A stretch of DNA of 64,000 bases from Oscheius onirici (Eukaryota; Nematoda; Chromadorea; Rhabditida; Rhabditidae). Position numbers and translations under genes: made by a program. The stretch covers positions 3,954,501-4,018,500 of the forward strand of contig OW051470.1 of NCBI GenBank assembly GCA_932521025.1. The letters are read 5' to 3'. The notes beneath the pieces are model-generated. The model was not told where the DNA came from. It ran no database searches and was given only the letters and a program-made list of their open reading frames with translations. This document shows positions 35,130 through 46,985 of the stretch, in pieces; the stretch's first letter is position 1, and each line of letters begins with the position of its first letter.

Positions 35130-36475
35130 ATGGCTAGAAAGGACAGTGAGTCTAGCTCTGCTACTGACGACTCTCATGCCGAGAACGAGACCCTGTCCAA
35201 TGACACCGTTGTTAACAAATACATGGTAGCTGCCGAAATTACCAATGCCGTTCTCAAGGAGGTCATCGCCGCCGTCAAGGAAGGAGTCGAAGTTGGTACT
35301 TTGTGCGACTTGGGTGATAAACTTATTCTCGAGAAGACAAGCAAGATTTTCAAGAAAGAAAAGGACGTCACCAAGGTATTCTTTTCCTGAATTGTTTTTT
35401 CTAACGGCTAGTTTTTAGGGTATCGCCATGCCCACATGCATTTCCGTTGATAACTGCATCTGCCATTTTTCTCCGCTTCGATCTGACCCTCCTGTGGTCC
35501 TGAAAAATTCTCAGCTGGTGAAGATTGATCTCGGCGTCCATATCGACGGCTACATTGCCACGGCTGCTCATACTGTTGTTGTCGGAGCTAGCAAGACTAG
35601 CAAAGTAACTGGAAAGAACGCTGATCTCCTGAAGGCTACCTATGAGGCTATGGAAATCGCCGTTCGTACTCTGCGGGTTGGAAATTCTAACGCTCAAGTC
35701 ACCGCCAATATTGATAAGGTTCGTTTCAGAATTGATCGTGACAGTCTTTTTTTCAGACCGCCGAAGAATACGGTGTAACTCCTGTCGAGAATATGCTGTC
35801 TCATCAGCTCGAAAGAAATCAAATTGACGGCGAGAAGCAGATTATTCAGAATCCCGGGGAGAAGCAAAAGCAGGAGATGGAAAAAGTTGAAATTGACAAG
35901 TACGAAGCCTATGCCGTCGATATTCTTTTCTCTACTGGAAAAGGTACTTGTTTCAATCTCGCTGTTCCAAATTAGTTTTATAGGAAAGGCCAAGGACATG
36001 GATACGCGCACCACTGTTTTCAAGCGCAATGATGAGGTGCAATATTCTTTGAAGATGAAAGCTTCTCGTATTTTCTTCTCAGAATGCGCCACCAAGCACG
36101 GATCTATGCCATTCACTCTTCGATCATTCGAGGATGAAGTTAAGGCTAAAATGGGCGTTGTCGAATGTGAGAAACACAGTCTTGTCAGACCGTACCAGGT
36201 GCGTTACAAATTTTGCTTTCATCGATTTTCCCCTTTAGGTTCTGTACGAAAACGCTGGAGAATTCGTTGCTCAATTCAAAGCTACAGTCTTGGTCATGCC
36301 TGGCGGACTTCTGAAAATTGCCGGACTTCCCCTAGACCAAGAACTCCTCGATACCCAAGCTCAACTCAAGGACGAAACCCTTGTTCAGACCCTCAAGTCT
36401 GCTCTGAAGCCGAAGAAGAAGCCAGCTGCTAAGGCCGAACCGGCCAAAGAAGCTCCTGCCACCGCCAAGGCTTGA
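35130..36475 (+). CDS. PA2G4: PA2G4 / EBP1, methionine aminopeptidase-like protein
   Basis: A homologue of proliferation-associated protein 2G4 (EBP1), a ribosome-binding protein with a pita-bread fold but no peptidase activity. The N-terminus has [20 protein letters not shown]. The fold core shows [20 protein letters not shown] and [18 protein letters not shown]. Near the C-terminus come [20 protein letters not shown] and a Lys/Ala-rich tail ([22 protein letters not shown] in part), a nucleic-acid or ribosome-binding feature of the family. The ATG at 35130 is 4 nt after TTTCTTCAG. The stop is at 36473-36475. Introns are short. It has no same-strand neighbour within 1 kb. Confidence 0.93.
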
Positions 36476-36691
36476 AGCTAATTGTTGTTGTGCTGTGTTG
36501 ACATTAGGGGGTCGTTTGAATATATCCTGATTTTGTGCATCTCCTATTATAACATCACTTTCTAGTTGTCCGTTGTTGTCCTCGGGCTGTATTTCCGGTT
36601 TTGCTTTTGTACCCCGATGTTCCTTACCTCCTTCGCCAACTTGTTAATTGTTCCCCGTTGATCACAAATAAACATGGTTCCCGATACTTTA

Positions 36692-36870
36692 CTACAGTCA
36701 ACTCTCGATATAGGAGACACCCGATATAGGAGAATTCACCATATAGGAGACATTTTTGGTGCGAAAAACCCCCGTTTTTAGTGTATTTTGACTCTCGATA
36801 TTTGGAATAGGAGAAATTTTTTTGGCACCAATAGTAGAATTCAGTTATTTTTTCCTCTCGATATAAGAGA
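36692..36870. repeat. CTCGATATAGGAGA repeats
   Basis: CAGTCAACTCTCGATATAGG and degenerate GATATAGGAGA / CATATAGGAGA units recur in a short span, with further units at 38285-38330. CAGTCAACTCTCGATATA-like ends are common at termini of Tc1/mariner or pogo-type elements (known pattern), but no full element is evident here. Confidence 0.45.
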
Positions 36871-37502
36871 ATTCTTTTTGTGCCGTGATTTTGCGTACAG
36901 TCACTCACACGAAATTGCATACTCGCCGGATGTTTTCTCTTTTTTCGTTTGTGAAGTCTCGCTATTTTTTCATTTCTCACTTCTTTAGATGTTTTTTGAG
37001 TTCACATGAGATCATAGCAACCTCCGGACTGAAGGATAATTCTGTTATTGATGTTGGGTTTTCTTCTTTGATCTAACAAACGGTGACTGTTCTTTCTCAG
37101 GATGTCTCTGTATAAATTGATCGTTTGTTTCCGGCGACTGTAAGCTGCAGCCTGACTGATCTGTCGTTCCTTGTTCCACAGTAACTATCAGTTTTTGAAC
37201 CGATGGAAAGACAGTCTAATGAGAGAGCAAAGAGGCTTAGGCTGTTTTTCCACCGGTGTTTACTTCTAATCGGAGGAGAGAACAGTCAATTTATAAGATC
37301 AGATCAGAAAACCCACCAGAGTGTAGACAGGCATGAGTATCAATTCAGTAGAGAGAAACCCATCAACGAACAGTAACGGCTCAGTCAAATCAAATGGTTC
37401 AGCTTTGGTCGGAAGCGTACATCCCGGCTATCCCCCCCCCCCCCCTTTTTTTTTTGAGAACCCCGAAGTGAAATCTCAATTTTCTAACTCATCCTTAAAT
37501 TT

Positions 37503-37580
37503 TTCAGTTTGGCGATGTTCAGCAAAGTTGTAGTACTTGAAGCGCTCTACAACTTTGCAGAACATCGCAAAGCTGGAAAA
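37503..37580. repeat. Long near-perfect hairpin (possible pre-miRNA)
   Basis: GCGATGTTCAGCAAAGTTG plus TAG at 37512-37533 pairs with CTACAACTTTGCAGAACATC plus GC at 37547-37568 with a single A-A mismatch. A loop of about 13 nt separates the arms, and pairing continues loosely outward (TTTTCAGTTTG against AAAGCTGGAAAA). The size fits a pre-miRNA. It could equally be a small palindromic element. No homology to a named miRNA is claimed. Confidence 0.5.
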
Positions 37581-38479
37581 TGTAAGCGTGATCTAGAAAA
37601 ATACGATTTCCATCTAAGCATCTGCCGAAATACAACCAACCCCCCATAAAAGTTCATCTACCTAATCTCACTCCAACATTACAAAACTAGCGTCTATCTA
37701 CGTGGATCACAAAACATATAACTGCCTCCTTCACAGCGAACAACCTTATTCGGTTAGAAATACAGGTTCAAAGTGTGTTTGTCAAGTCATGTCAAAACTT
37801 ATCCAGTCTAAAGTAGAAGTTCATGACTTCGCTCTATCACGGAGCCCTAGTTGCGATTTCCTTTCATTCCTCCTTTGTTACTCTCCACCAGTCACTCTCC
37901 CTGACCCTCCAAAGAAACTACCGAATTTGTATTAGAACCCGCTCCCTCCTTAGCCTAATTTCAAAATGTCCGGCTCTATCATTAGTGAGTCTCAGTCCTA
38001 CTGTCCTTCCCATCTCCCCTTGTCATTCTGTTCCAGTCGACGTTCCAGACTTGCTTTAGAACTAGAGCTTCAGACACACACACACACAGGCTTGGGAGCA
38101 ATTTAAAATAGATCGAGAAAAGGGTCCGGACACTCGCTTTAAAATCAAAGTGAAATTGTTGATTTTTTCCACGTTTGTTAGTTCTTTGTTTGAGTAAATG
38201 GCCTCATAAATGAATGTAAAACGCGGAAAGCAACAGTATTCAACGAAATTCGGCGATTTGAAGCCATTTTGGTCATATTTTAACTAAACTCTCGATATAG
38301 GAGAATTCACCAAATAGGAGGATAACCAGACAGAATACCTTTTTTCGTCGATTTCCTCTTTTTTTTTTGTTTTTTCAGGCAACGAAGCTGAAAATGGTAT
38401 AGAAGCGTCCCTTTATAATAAGAAGAGAAGAGACGACGAGAAGATAATCTGTCTGATGTCTGTCAGTGCCTGTCAAGAG

Positions 38480-38885
38480 AAGTTTTTGCGCGAGAGAGAA
38501 CTGTCAGTCTTCCCTTTAAAGTTCCTCTGGTCTCTAAGAACTATACCAAACACCGTTGTGGATTCGAGGAGGTGCCTAAGGAACGAGGGAAAACCGAGCA
38601 TGACACCTTCTTTCGAAGGCTGACAGTTGTGGCGGATTCACAACTAATTGTCACATTGCCGTCTCTCTTCTTTTCTCAAAAGAACGCATGTATCTGTGGC
38701 ACTACTGTTCGCAGTGTCAACTGTCAGTGTCTAGTGTGGCTGTGCTGTCGGAAATGGTAAAAGTAGAAACACCTGACCGGGTAGAAAGAAGCCATCCGCA
38801 CAGTAGAAGTCGTCGTACTGGAATACTCCAGAATAACTACTCGCTTTTTAGAGTTTTATTCTTGACAAGTCTCGACAAGTCGATT
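38480..38885 (+). repeat. Dispersed repeat family R1, copy B
   Basis: This is the inverse of 9505-9916 with shared order of blocks: GAGAGAGAACTGTCAG, AAGAACTATACCAAACACCG, GCATGACACCTTCTTTCGA, GTTGTGGCGGATTCACAACT and AGTAGAAACACCTGACC, ending TTTTATTCTTGACAAGTC. It is well conserved against copy A over its whole length. No coding. Confidence 0.75.
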
Positions 38886-39338
38886 TTTGAAAAATCGAAA
38901 ACATTGCAATTTGATGTTCGAAAACTTTTTTTTCTCTATAAGCGGTTCTTTGAAAATACAGGGAACCGAAAAACTTTCCTGAAAATGGCGATCATAAACA
39001 AAACAGCGGCTCATCTAAAAATTTATCTAATGTTCGGTTCAATTATAAGGCTCAACATGTACTTTTTAAAGAAAGACGTAACACTTGATCTGGTCTACAA
39101 CAATGTAGAACATCACAAGGGTAGCGTTACTTCTATCTTTGGGACCTCTTTATTGTAAAAGGACTGCCATTCTGGAGTAGAGCCCTTTTCTTCTGAAGGA
39201 GTAGAAATTTTTCAGCCGATTCTATGCGATACCAATTCTTGTCCACCTCGAGTGCAGCAAATTGCATGAGCATTGCTCAAAGAAGAAACTTTATCAATGC
39301 GAAAAACGTGTTAACAAAAGCAACAAATATCTATCAAT

Positions 39339-42300
39339 CTAACCACTCTTCGTTTTCTTCATAGCCTTCGAAGAACGAGCGACTTTCCTTTTGTTCTGCT
39401 GATTCTCTGATGCTCCGTAATACAGCGATTTAACAGTGGCAGGAACAATTCCAGGGAAGGCGTCTTTGATCTCATTTACCTTCTGTGGGTGGACAGCAAT
39501 GGCTCGTACAAAGTTCTAAAAAGAACATGTAACAAAAACTTCATAAGGTTCACCTCGAACAGACTCATGACTCTTGGTCCTCCAACTTTCATCATTTCTT
39601 CCGATTTCATGTTCCAGATCTTCTCGCAGACAGTTCTGAAAAAGGTCAGTAACGAAAGATCTTTGAAACGTACTCGTTGAAGTTAGCAGGAACACCTCGT
39701 AGACAGCCCAAAATGGCCAATTTGCCGGCGGCACTGACAGTTCCTTCGCGCGACATCAATTCAAAAACAAGCGACCGCTTGGCAGCTTCAAACTCGGATT
39801 CTTCGACTTTGCCGGCGTTGATGATATCCGTCTGAATTGGAAAGTTCCAGCCAAATAAAATGTGAACAAACAACAATCTTCTTTGTCTGTTCATACGCCT
39901 GACTAGGCTGCGAGCATCGATATAGACTTAGAGTGATAGCCTTCCTATCTGCTTTCACATAAATGCTTGCACCATAGGCGAGTCCAACACCTCGAATTCC
40001 ATTCCAAAGAGGTCCTAAAACTTGGGCTAAACCTTTCTAAGATTGTTCTCGAACCTTCACATTGGCTCAAATATTGAGTGAAGAGCATTGTTGGCACGAT
40101 AGAATCGCCAAGCCAGTCGGAATCGAGAAGACAGGTTTGGTCAACGAATGAAGATTCGGATCCACCAACCGAAATAACCGTCTGTTTTCCGACACAGGCC
40201 GGATCCACAGATTCGCCGGTTGTAACCTGAATAGAAATACTTCCGAGTTTCCAGTAAAATGTACCTTGAACTGTTGTGGTGGACCAAATCCATCCAGAGA
40301 GAACTGCCACAAGTTCGAGTTGCACAGCTTCTCATCTATCAGCTTTGTATCGCAAAGAATGTGAGCGTTGATTCCCTTCGAGAACAAACTTTTCCGAACC
40401 TACAACTATTGTATTATAGAAGGGAAAAGCGAATACATCTTCGAGAGCTGCGGTTACTTCTTCAGGATTGGATTCACATTTCTTCACGATAGATTCGTGG
40501 AATGTCTCCAGTACGAGCACGTCATATATGCGCGAGTTGCAATCTAAATAACAAGCTTTTTGAGAAAAGGAAGAATTCGCTCACTCTCTTCATAAGTCAG
40601 ATTGGAAAGAGAAGCAAGCGCTACAGTACATCCATCTCTCTTCCGATCACGAGCTTCACTGGCCAGTTTAGTGGCGCATGCTTTCACTCGTTCAATGTCG
40701 AAAACCACGCCTTTTGTAAAAACTTCCATCCACTTGGCGAGATTTGGATACTTGTCCAGAGAGACCTTCAAACATTCAATTTAGAGCAAAACTAAAGTCA
40801 TCAAACCTTCATCCGCAGATTTACAAATCTGTCGAAATGTCCACTGATTCCGCATTCGATCGAATGATCGACCAGATCTTTCGTGTATAACTTAGCCACG
40901 TCATCGGCTGATTTCAATTGACCTTCAATCATTGCCGGAGACTCGAATAGGAGCTCATTGTAAAGCATCAGCCAGGCCCGTTGCTCTACCGACAGTTCCT
41001 TGCTGTCCAGGAGAATGAAAAGCTGCAACGAAGTTTGTTGAATAGATTGAGAAACATACCTCGACAAAGTTGGAAGGAATATTGTGAACATGGGTCGTGA
41101 AGGGAAACTGTTTGATGAAACTCTCATTGGCGTTGGAAGAACCTTGAAAGTGATTTAAAATGAGCAAAAGAGACAATTAACCTCGAATGTTGTTAAAGGT
41201 GACGACGGGGAATCGATCAAACTTCTCTAGTTCTTTGACAATCATCTCATCCAGAAGTTCCTTGCTCGGCTTATTCGCATTGTTTTCTTTGATAGCCACG
41301 TCGATATCCTGGCCACTTTTCTTGATTCCATCAGCGCCAAGACGTTTCTTCTGCGCATTCACGCGTTTCTTCTCATCGGCGGCAATCTGCTCCACCATTT
41401 TCTCGTTTGGAACTCCTATAATGGTCACACAAGGCTGTTTGAAGTATTTCATCAGCAGATTGCTCCAGAACTCAGCCTTTTCGTTGCGGAGACGATTTAG
41501 CAGTTTTACCTTAAAATGGGAAGTACATGCAGGTAACGGAATGAGTACCTGGTCTAGACGCTCTTTGAAAGCATCGTCATTGTTCTTTCCGTACAACTGA
41601 TGGCCAATTATATGACCAAAAACTTCAGTGGAAGCGCCTTTTTCAACTTTGACCAGTTCTTCTTGGACAGACTGGGCGATGAGGAATCCCATTCGTTCCA
41701 TGTCCCAATTAGCTGGGCTTTCCAGTTCCCTGAGAGTCTTTTCAAGGAACTTGGCCCTGATATCGTCAAGTTTCGTCACAGGTACTCCTCCAAATTGAAG
41801 ATGAAGTACGGAAACCACCTAAAATTGAATTTCTTGAGGGTTTTTTCTAGACACAAACCTGCTCACTGATATGGAAATAAGCGTGACTGGCAAGAGGTTC
41901 AGGGCATAGCACAAAGTCTTTCTGTAGAGGAGCCACCGGCGTATTAGAAAGATAGTCAAACATGACTTCAAGGGCTGTTCCAGTGAAAACGTCGTCCGGT
42001 TTGTGACCAAACCAAGTCATATCGACTATTCCTCGAGACTCGTCGTCGGATGGACAGACGACTTTGTGGATTGCAGATTTGGATAGGGGACTCAAACTGA
42101 ACGAGAAAGGCTCTTTGAACGAAGCCGGAATGTCTGCCATATGCTCGTCTTCGACGGCTTCCATGATGGAAAGAAGACGATCGTGATCAACCTTTCCGCA
42201 AACTGTCACATACATGTTGGACAGATGATAAAACTGCTTGTGGAAGTCACGAACCTATAAAATAATTTTATTTGGGCTAAAGATAAAACTGACCGAATGG

Positions 42301-43005
42301 ATGTTGCACGATTCTCGTAGATTTTTCAAACGACCTCCAGTGTCCACACCGTATGGGTTGTGTTTCGGATAAAGAACTTCTTTCAGCTTTCTGAAAATGA
42401 ACGTAATTTTACTTTTCCGAATGTTTTACATGTGCATCATATTTTCCATGTCAGATTCGTGATCCTGCATCTCACTGTATACTACTCCAGCGTCTTCGCC
42501 TTTTCCGTTGATATGATGAACTTCCGTCATGTATTGAGAGCAGGAGAGCATTGGAGAGAGAAGATGATTGATGTAGACGGGTAAAACCTTGAGAAATCCT
42601 TCACTTCCGACCTAAACGAGTTGTTTATGCAAAAACAGAATAGAAATTAACTGTGCTAAGAGTATAAGCAGTATGATCTTGATCAGTCCAGGCGTTCGTC
42701 CCACTAGCAAGACAGCGGTTGGCGATAATATCCAAAACACCCTTGTATGGGTATTTCTTGCTTCCCATGAAGACAAGATGTTCCAATGTATGCGGCAGAC
42801 CATCGTCACGATCCGTTTCGGTTACTCAAACAAATGATTTGTAATGTGAAACAAAACCCTTACCGAACGAAACCAATCCTTTTACCATGGGACCGGGAGT
42901 TTCGCCAACGGCGACTACAAGCTTCGTCCGAGAAGACTTGTACAGTGCGACCTTGATTCCTCCATTGAAAAACATCTCGCTCTTGCTCCAGAGACGAGAT
43001 GTCAT
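39339..43005 (-). CDS. M16 family metalloprotease (insulinase/presequence-protease-like)
   Basis: A zinc metallopeptidase of clan ME. The inverted zinc motif is intact in LPHTLEHLVFMGSKKYPYKG (HxxEH, about 42745-42800), and the downstream Glu region GVVYSEMQDHESDM is present. The middle carries VCPSDDESRGIVDMTWFG and CPEPLASHAYFHISEQV. Length is about 1,050 residues, and the layout matches the cytosolic group typified by worm C05D11.1 and yeast YOL098c rather than classic insulin-degrading enzyme. The start at 43005 (TSRLWSKSEMFFNGGIKVAL) lies directly behind a TTTTCAG acceptor. The C-terminus is basic (SSKAMKKTKSG). No targeting peptide is obvious. Same strand as VPS16, about 620 bp downstream of it. 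Confidence 0.9.
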
Positions 43006-43245
43006 CTGAAAATATAGGTGTATTCGTTTTTGTACAAAGAAGAAAAATACATAAAGAAGTTTGAAACCATTCGCATCATTTCGTTATGTGTGCGCCAAGC
43101 CGTTTTACAGGCGTGTCTTTACAATAATTTTTTTACGACTGCATCACTTTTGAAGTGAGAATATGGGAAATATAAAATGAATCCACGTCAGCAATATTGA
43201 GAAACTGGCGGCGACAAGTATCGAACGATATTAGACGTTTGCATA

Positions 43246-43608
43246 ATGGAGGGGCACTTGCCGTTTATGAATGAACCTACTGACGAAGCACTTTCTTTGT
43301 TTGAAAACTGCAATAAAATAAAGAAACAGGAAAATAGTGAGAAACGAGAGTTAAAATTCCCATCGGCAAAACCACCCGACGATTTTTTTTCGAAATCAAC
43401 TAATTGGCGGGCAGAAACTTTAGCGAGGGAATTCAAACACTCGTTTGAGCCAAATTCCATTTATGATTCACAATGTCAACACAAAATTTGCTGCAGAGAA
43501 AATAGAAAACCGAACGTTTGGTATTTCTGCCATAGAAAAACAATTAAATCATGTCGGCACTATTTATCACATTGCCTGTCCGAATCACTACCAGTACAAA
43601 TAGGATGA
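43246..43608 (+). CDS. Hypothetical small protein
   Basis: A single open frame of 120 codons between the M16 and VPS16 genes, on the opposite strand. It begins MEGHLPFMNEPTDEALSLFE and contains PPDDFFSKSTNWRAETLARE, then a Cys/His-containing tail (CQHKICC, FCHR, CRHYLSHC). The Cys and His spacing could hint at a zinc-binding fold, but no family is recognised. There is no splice support and the start has no acceptor close by. It may be a chance frame. Confidence 0.3.
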   Translation: MEGHLPFMNEPTDEALSLFENCNKIKKQENSEKRELKFPSAKPPDDFFSKSTNWRAETLAREFKHSFEPNSIYDSQCQHKICCRENRKPNVWYFCHRKTIKSCRHYLSHCLSESLPVQIG

Positions 43609-43628
43609 CATATTTGGTTAGTTACAGA

Positions 43629-46600
43629 TTACTGTTGCATGGACTTGACCAACTTCCCCACTGCAACATAGGCCTCCCTGTTCTTGTGAGATTTAGAATA
43701 AATCAATTGAAGCAGTTCGAAGTCACGTCGATCAAAGGCCAGTTTCGATGCTTCGATGTAGTTTCTGAATAGAGGTTTAGTCGTCATCGGAACGGAAGTT
43801 GTACCCCATTAGAAGACGAGTCTGGACAAGATCTTGGTAGCCAGTCACCTTCATCGCATACTTCTTGGCTTCATCCATTCGATTGTATCGGACACAAGCC
43901 TTGACAAAGGGCTAGAAGTTATGAATTAAAACAGTACATAGTTCAGGTACCACATATCCCACTGGCGATTTCTTCTGAGCCATATCAAACAGTTGTTCCA
44001 TCCGACCAGCCTTGGCTAGACCCTCGATTGTCCATAACCATACTCTATAAGTAAAGTTTATTAGCAGTTTCTGATAGATTCCTACTGTTTGTCCGAAAGT
44101 TTGCACTGATGTTTCAATTGATTGACTTTTTGAGTGTCGGCAGCGAACTGAATTACAGTCTCTCTTATGGTCATGTTGTCCTGGCTTCGCTCCGTTTGAC
44201 TGTTAGCAAAGGCTGCCATATCAGCCATCAGTTCCGCCACACCTCTATCTCCGAGACTTTGGCCCGCTTCTTTAGCCTGTCTCAAAGAGTTGAGTCTTTC
44301 CACTGGCTAAAAAGCTTCTGTTTGGAATGAGCTCGAAACAAACGTTGGTTTCTTCAGTGACCACGTCCAAATGGAACATAACGAGTCGTTCGAAATCACT
44401 GGCTTGTTCCAGCAAGGCCAGCATTTGCTTCCCACGTCCTCGATTGGAGTCTTCGCTAACCAGTTTCTGGTAGACGATTTGCGCCTAAATTGTTTGGTTC
44501 CTTGACATCTAGACGACTGACCATTGGAATCTTTCGGATAGCCAACTCATAGTCGGCCCTTTTCTGTCCTGCCATCAAATGACGCACAACCTGATGCATC
44601 AGTTGAGGCCTCTGAGCTTGAGCTGCTCTCGAAAGAGCCTCGTTGATATCTCCCAATTGGAGAAGAACCTGCACTTGCTTCGAGTCGTCAGTCTCTCTTT
44701 TGATCAATAGACGAGCTAGTTTTGGCAACTTTGATTCTACGGCTCGAGTGGCAGCATCTGAAAGCACTTTCTGATCAAACAAATGGTCGATTACCCGCTA
44801 TTGAAACATGAGGATATTGAGAGAGTTTGTTATAGATCTTTTTTTCCAAAGCATCCACATCCATCTCGTAGATGTTCTTCTCCGCCGCAGCGCTTTTGAT
44901 AGTTCTTCTGACCCATTCAAGAAGAACTCTATCCACTCCGTCCTCGATATCTCCCTTCAACCATTTACAGATCTCAATGGCTGTTCCGTACTGTCCAATA
45001 TCAATCAGTCGGTTCAGCAGACAAGAGGGGCCAATTTCAGAATATCTGAAATTAGTCTCTAGACTTGTCTCTCTTTCAAATCTTACTGAACATAACTCAG
45101 CGGGATTCCGATTCTCGATGTGCGAATGGCGTTCAGAACACGAAGTTCTTTGATGACTTTGACGAATTCGTTGGTGTCAAAGGAACTGACAAAGGCCAGA
45201 CCAAAACGGGCTGCTCCGAGTAGAGATTTTTGTAAATCTGTATCCCATGAGAGAGCTGCCACTTTGGTACAATGATTGATGGCAGTTGGCAAGTCACGGA
45301 CATGAAGAGCATACTCGTAAGACTGATGACTTTTCCCTTCGATCAGCAGCTGAGATGCTTCGTGAAGAAGAGCTCCGTCCGAGTTAGAAGCCACTTCCAG
45401 AACTTCCTTTTCCTCGTCTGAGAGTGTTTTTATAAGTTGTGTTGATCGACTCACGTGTTGCCGACGACAGATAGTCCATCGTGGTGTTACTGTAGATTTT
45501 CACACCGTCGTCCTCAATTCCTACTTGGAACAAGTCGCCACGGTATCTGTTGAATCTTTTAGGAGTAACGACTCACACTTACTCGTAGGAAGCGTGTGAA
45601 TCTAAGACATTGAAGACTTGCATAAACGAATGAGTCTGTTGTAGAAAGACACAGTCCTCTCCAACCCATCCAAACTTGAAGATTGACGGGTCGCCTTGGA
45701 CATTAACACGAGAGATTTCAGTCGAGAGATCAGTCGAGACAATCTGCTTAGTTTTTGATCAAGCGTCGGCATTCCAACCACCTGTATGATCCGGGAGGAG
45801 TGATAGACAGCCAGTCGCAGTCGACTGGGAGAGACGGCAATCCTTGCGTACTGACCATCAGACATAGCCCAAGATGTGTCCTGTACTCTTGACTGCAAAA
45901 ATAACTGAATTGGAATACCTGAACATGGAGAGAGTCTCCTTGACTGCCAGCATAAAAATCTCTTCCCAATACAATTATGACTCTTGTCAGTTCTTTTGCC
46001 GGTTGGAAGACAGTCCATGCTGTTGGATATTCCTTCGCGGCTGAAATCAGGCAGTGAGAAATTTCTCCCACTCTTACGAATAGTCATGTTCCAAATTACT
46101 GGCTCATTGACTGAATTGACGACATGAATTCTGTACTGCTCGTCGACCACTGCCACGCCCGAATCATGAGCTGTTGAGAAGAATTTCACGTACTTTTCTT
46201 CGCGAATGTTCTGACGGATGTGTCTCTTTGTGTTTATTTTCAAAACTCACTGTTCTGAAATTAAAATCTCCGACTTTTTCTCCAAGAGACGAGACTAGAG
46301 AGGCGTAGCCTCGGTGATCAAGTACGACCAGTCGATGTCCTCTTGTCCAATCCATGGCTACGGCATCAGGGACTTCGAGTTTCTCTTTGAGACCACCTCC
46401 GCCACTCATTCTGATAGAAATCAACCAGGACATCGAAGCGTTCGAATACGCCAGAGCTGATTAAAGTTTTGCTCCGAATTGACTCGACTCACCGATTGGT
46501 CCTGAGTAAGAACATGCTGCGAACAAAAGACAACTCTTCAGATCCAGACTGTGAGTCGATTTATAGCAGTGGGTTAGTCTGTGCTTGTTTTCAATTAGAA

Positions 46601-46695
46601 TCGGGATTCACTTACATTAGCTTAGATTCGCTTACGTTAGCATCACCTACTGTAATCCAACTGGATGCCCGAGTATTGGTTCGTCGGTCTGTCAT
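43629..46695 (-). CDS. VPS16: VPS16, HOPS/CORVET tethering subunit
   Basis: A subunit of the class C Vps core that drives endosome and lysosome fusion. The start [20 protein letters not shown] at 46695 directly follows AAAATTCAG. Two introns near 46430-46630 then join [20 protein letters not shown], the family's AAAPYGGPIAL block. The N-terminal beta-propeller runs through [20 protein letters not shown]. The C-terminal helical solenoid has [40 protein letters not shown] and [14 protein letters not shown] last short intron (about 43778-43818) must be removed to reach [20 protein letters not shown] and the end KLVKSMQQ; reading through it would stop early at 43777. About 800 residues, normal for the family. 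Confidence 0.93.
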
Positions 46696-46985
46696 CTGAA
46701 TTTTGCTAATGTCTATAAAAAGCTTAGGTTTGGTATGGAAGGAAGTTACAAGTTTGAAGGGGCCAATCAACAAAAAGAGGCCGTTTTAGTCGCTTTTCCC
46801 ATTGCGTCTTTTCCCATTGCGTCTCTATTCGATATCCGAGATGCTCCAAGATAAGTTATTCTAGAGGAGATACTCGTGGGTTTTGGACCAACGTTATCAT
46901 TGAAATTTTATTATGAAATGGTAAAAAGCAAAGAAGCAAATAATTCGGAATCAAAAGAGATCAGATCCTCTTCACATTTGGAAGT

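Larger units (their letters stand above)
36476..39338. other. Repeat-bearing intergenic region
   Basis: About 2.9 kb between PA2G4 (+) and the M16 protease (-), the 3' ends of both. It contains units of ACTCTCGATATAGGAGAATTCACC (36700-36760, 36855-36870 and 38285-38330), a C/T homopolymer stretch (37432-37456), a long hairpin (about 37503-37580), a CA microsatellite near 38077-38090, and repeat R1 copy B (38480-38885). Small frames here have no family features. Confidence 0.6.

Noticed and set aside
37432..37456. C-run followed by T-run
   Set aside because: Homopolymer, also seen near 22176; probably slippage or sequencing-related rather than a functional element.
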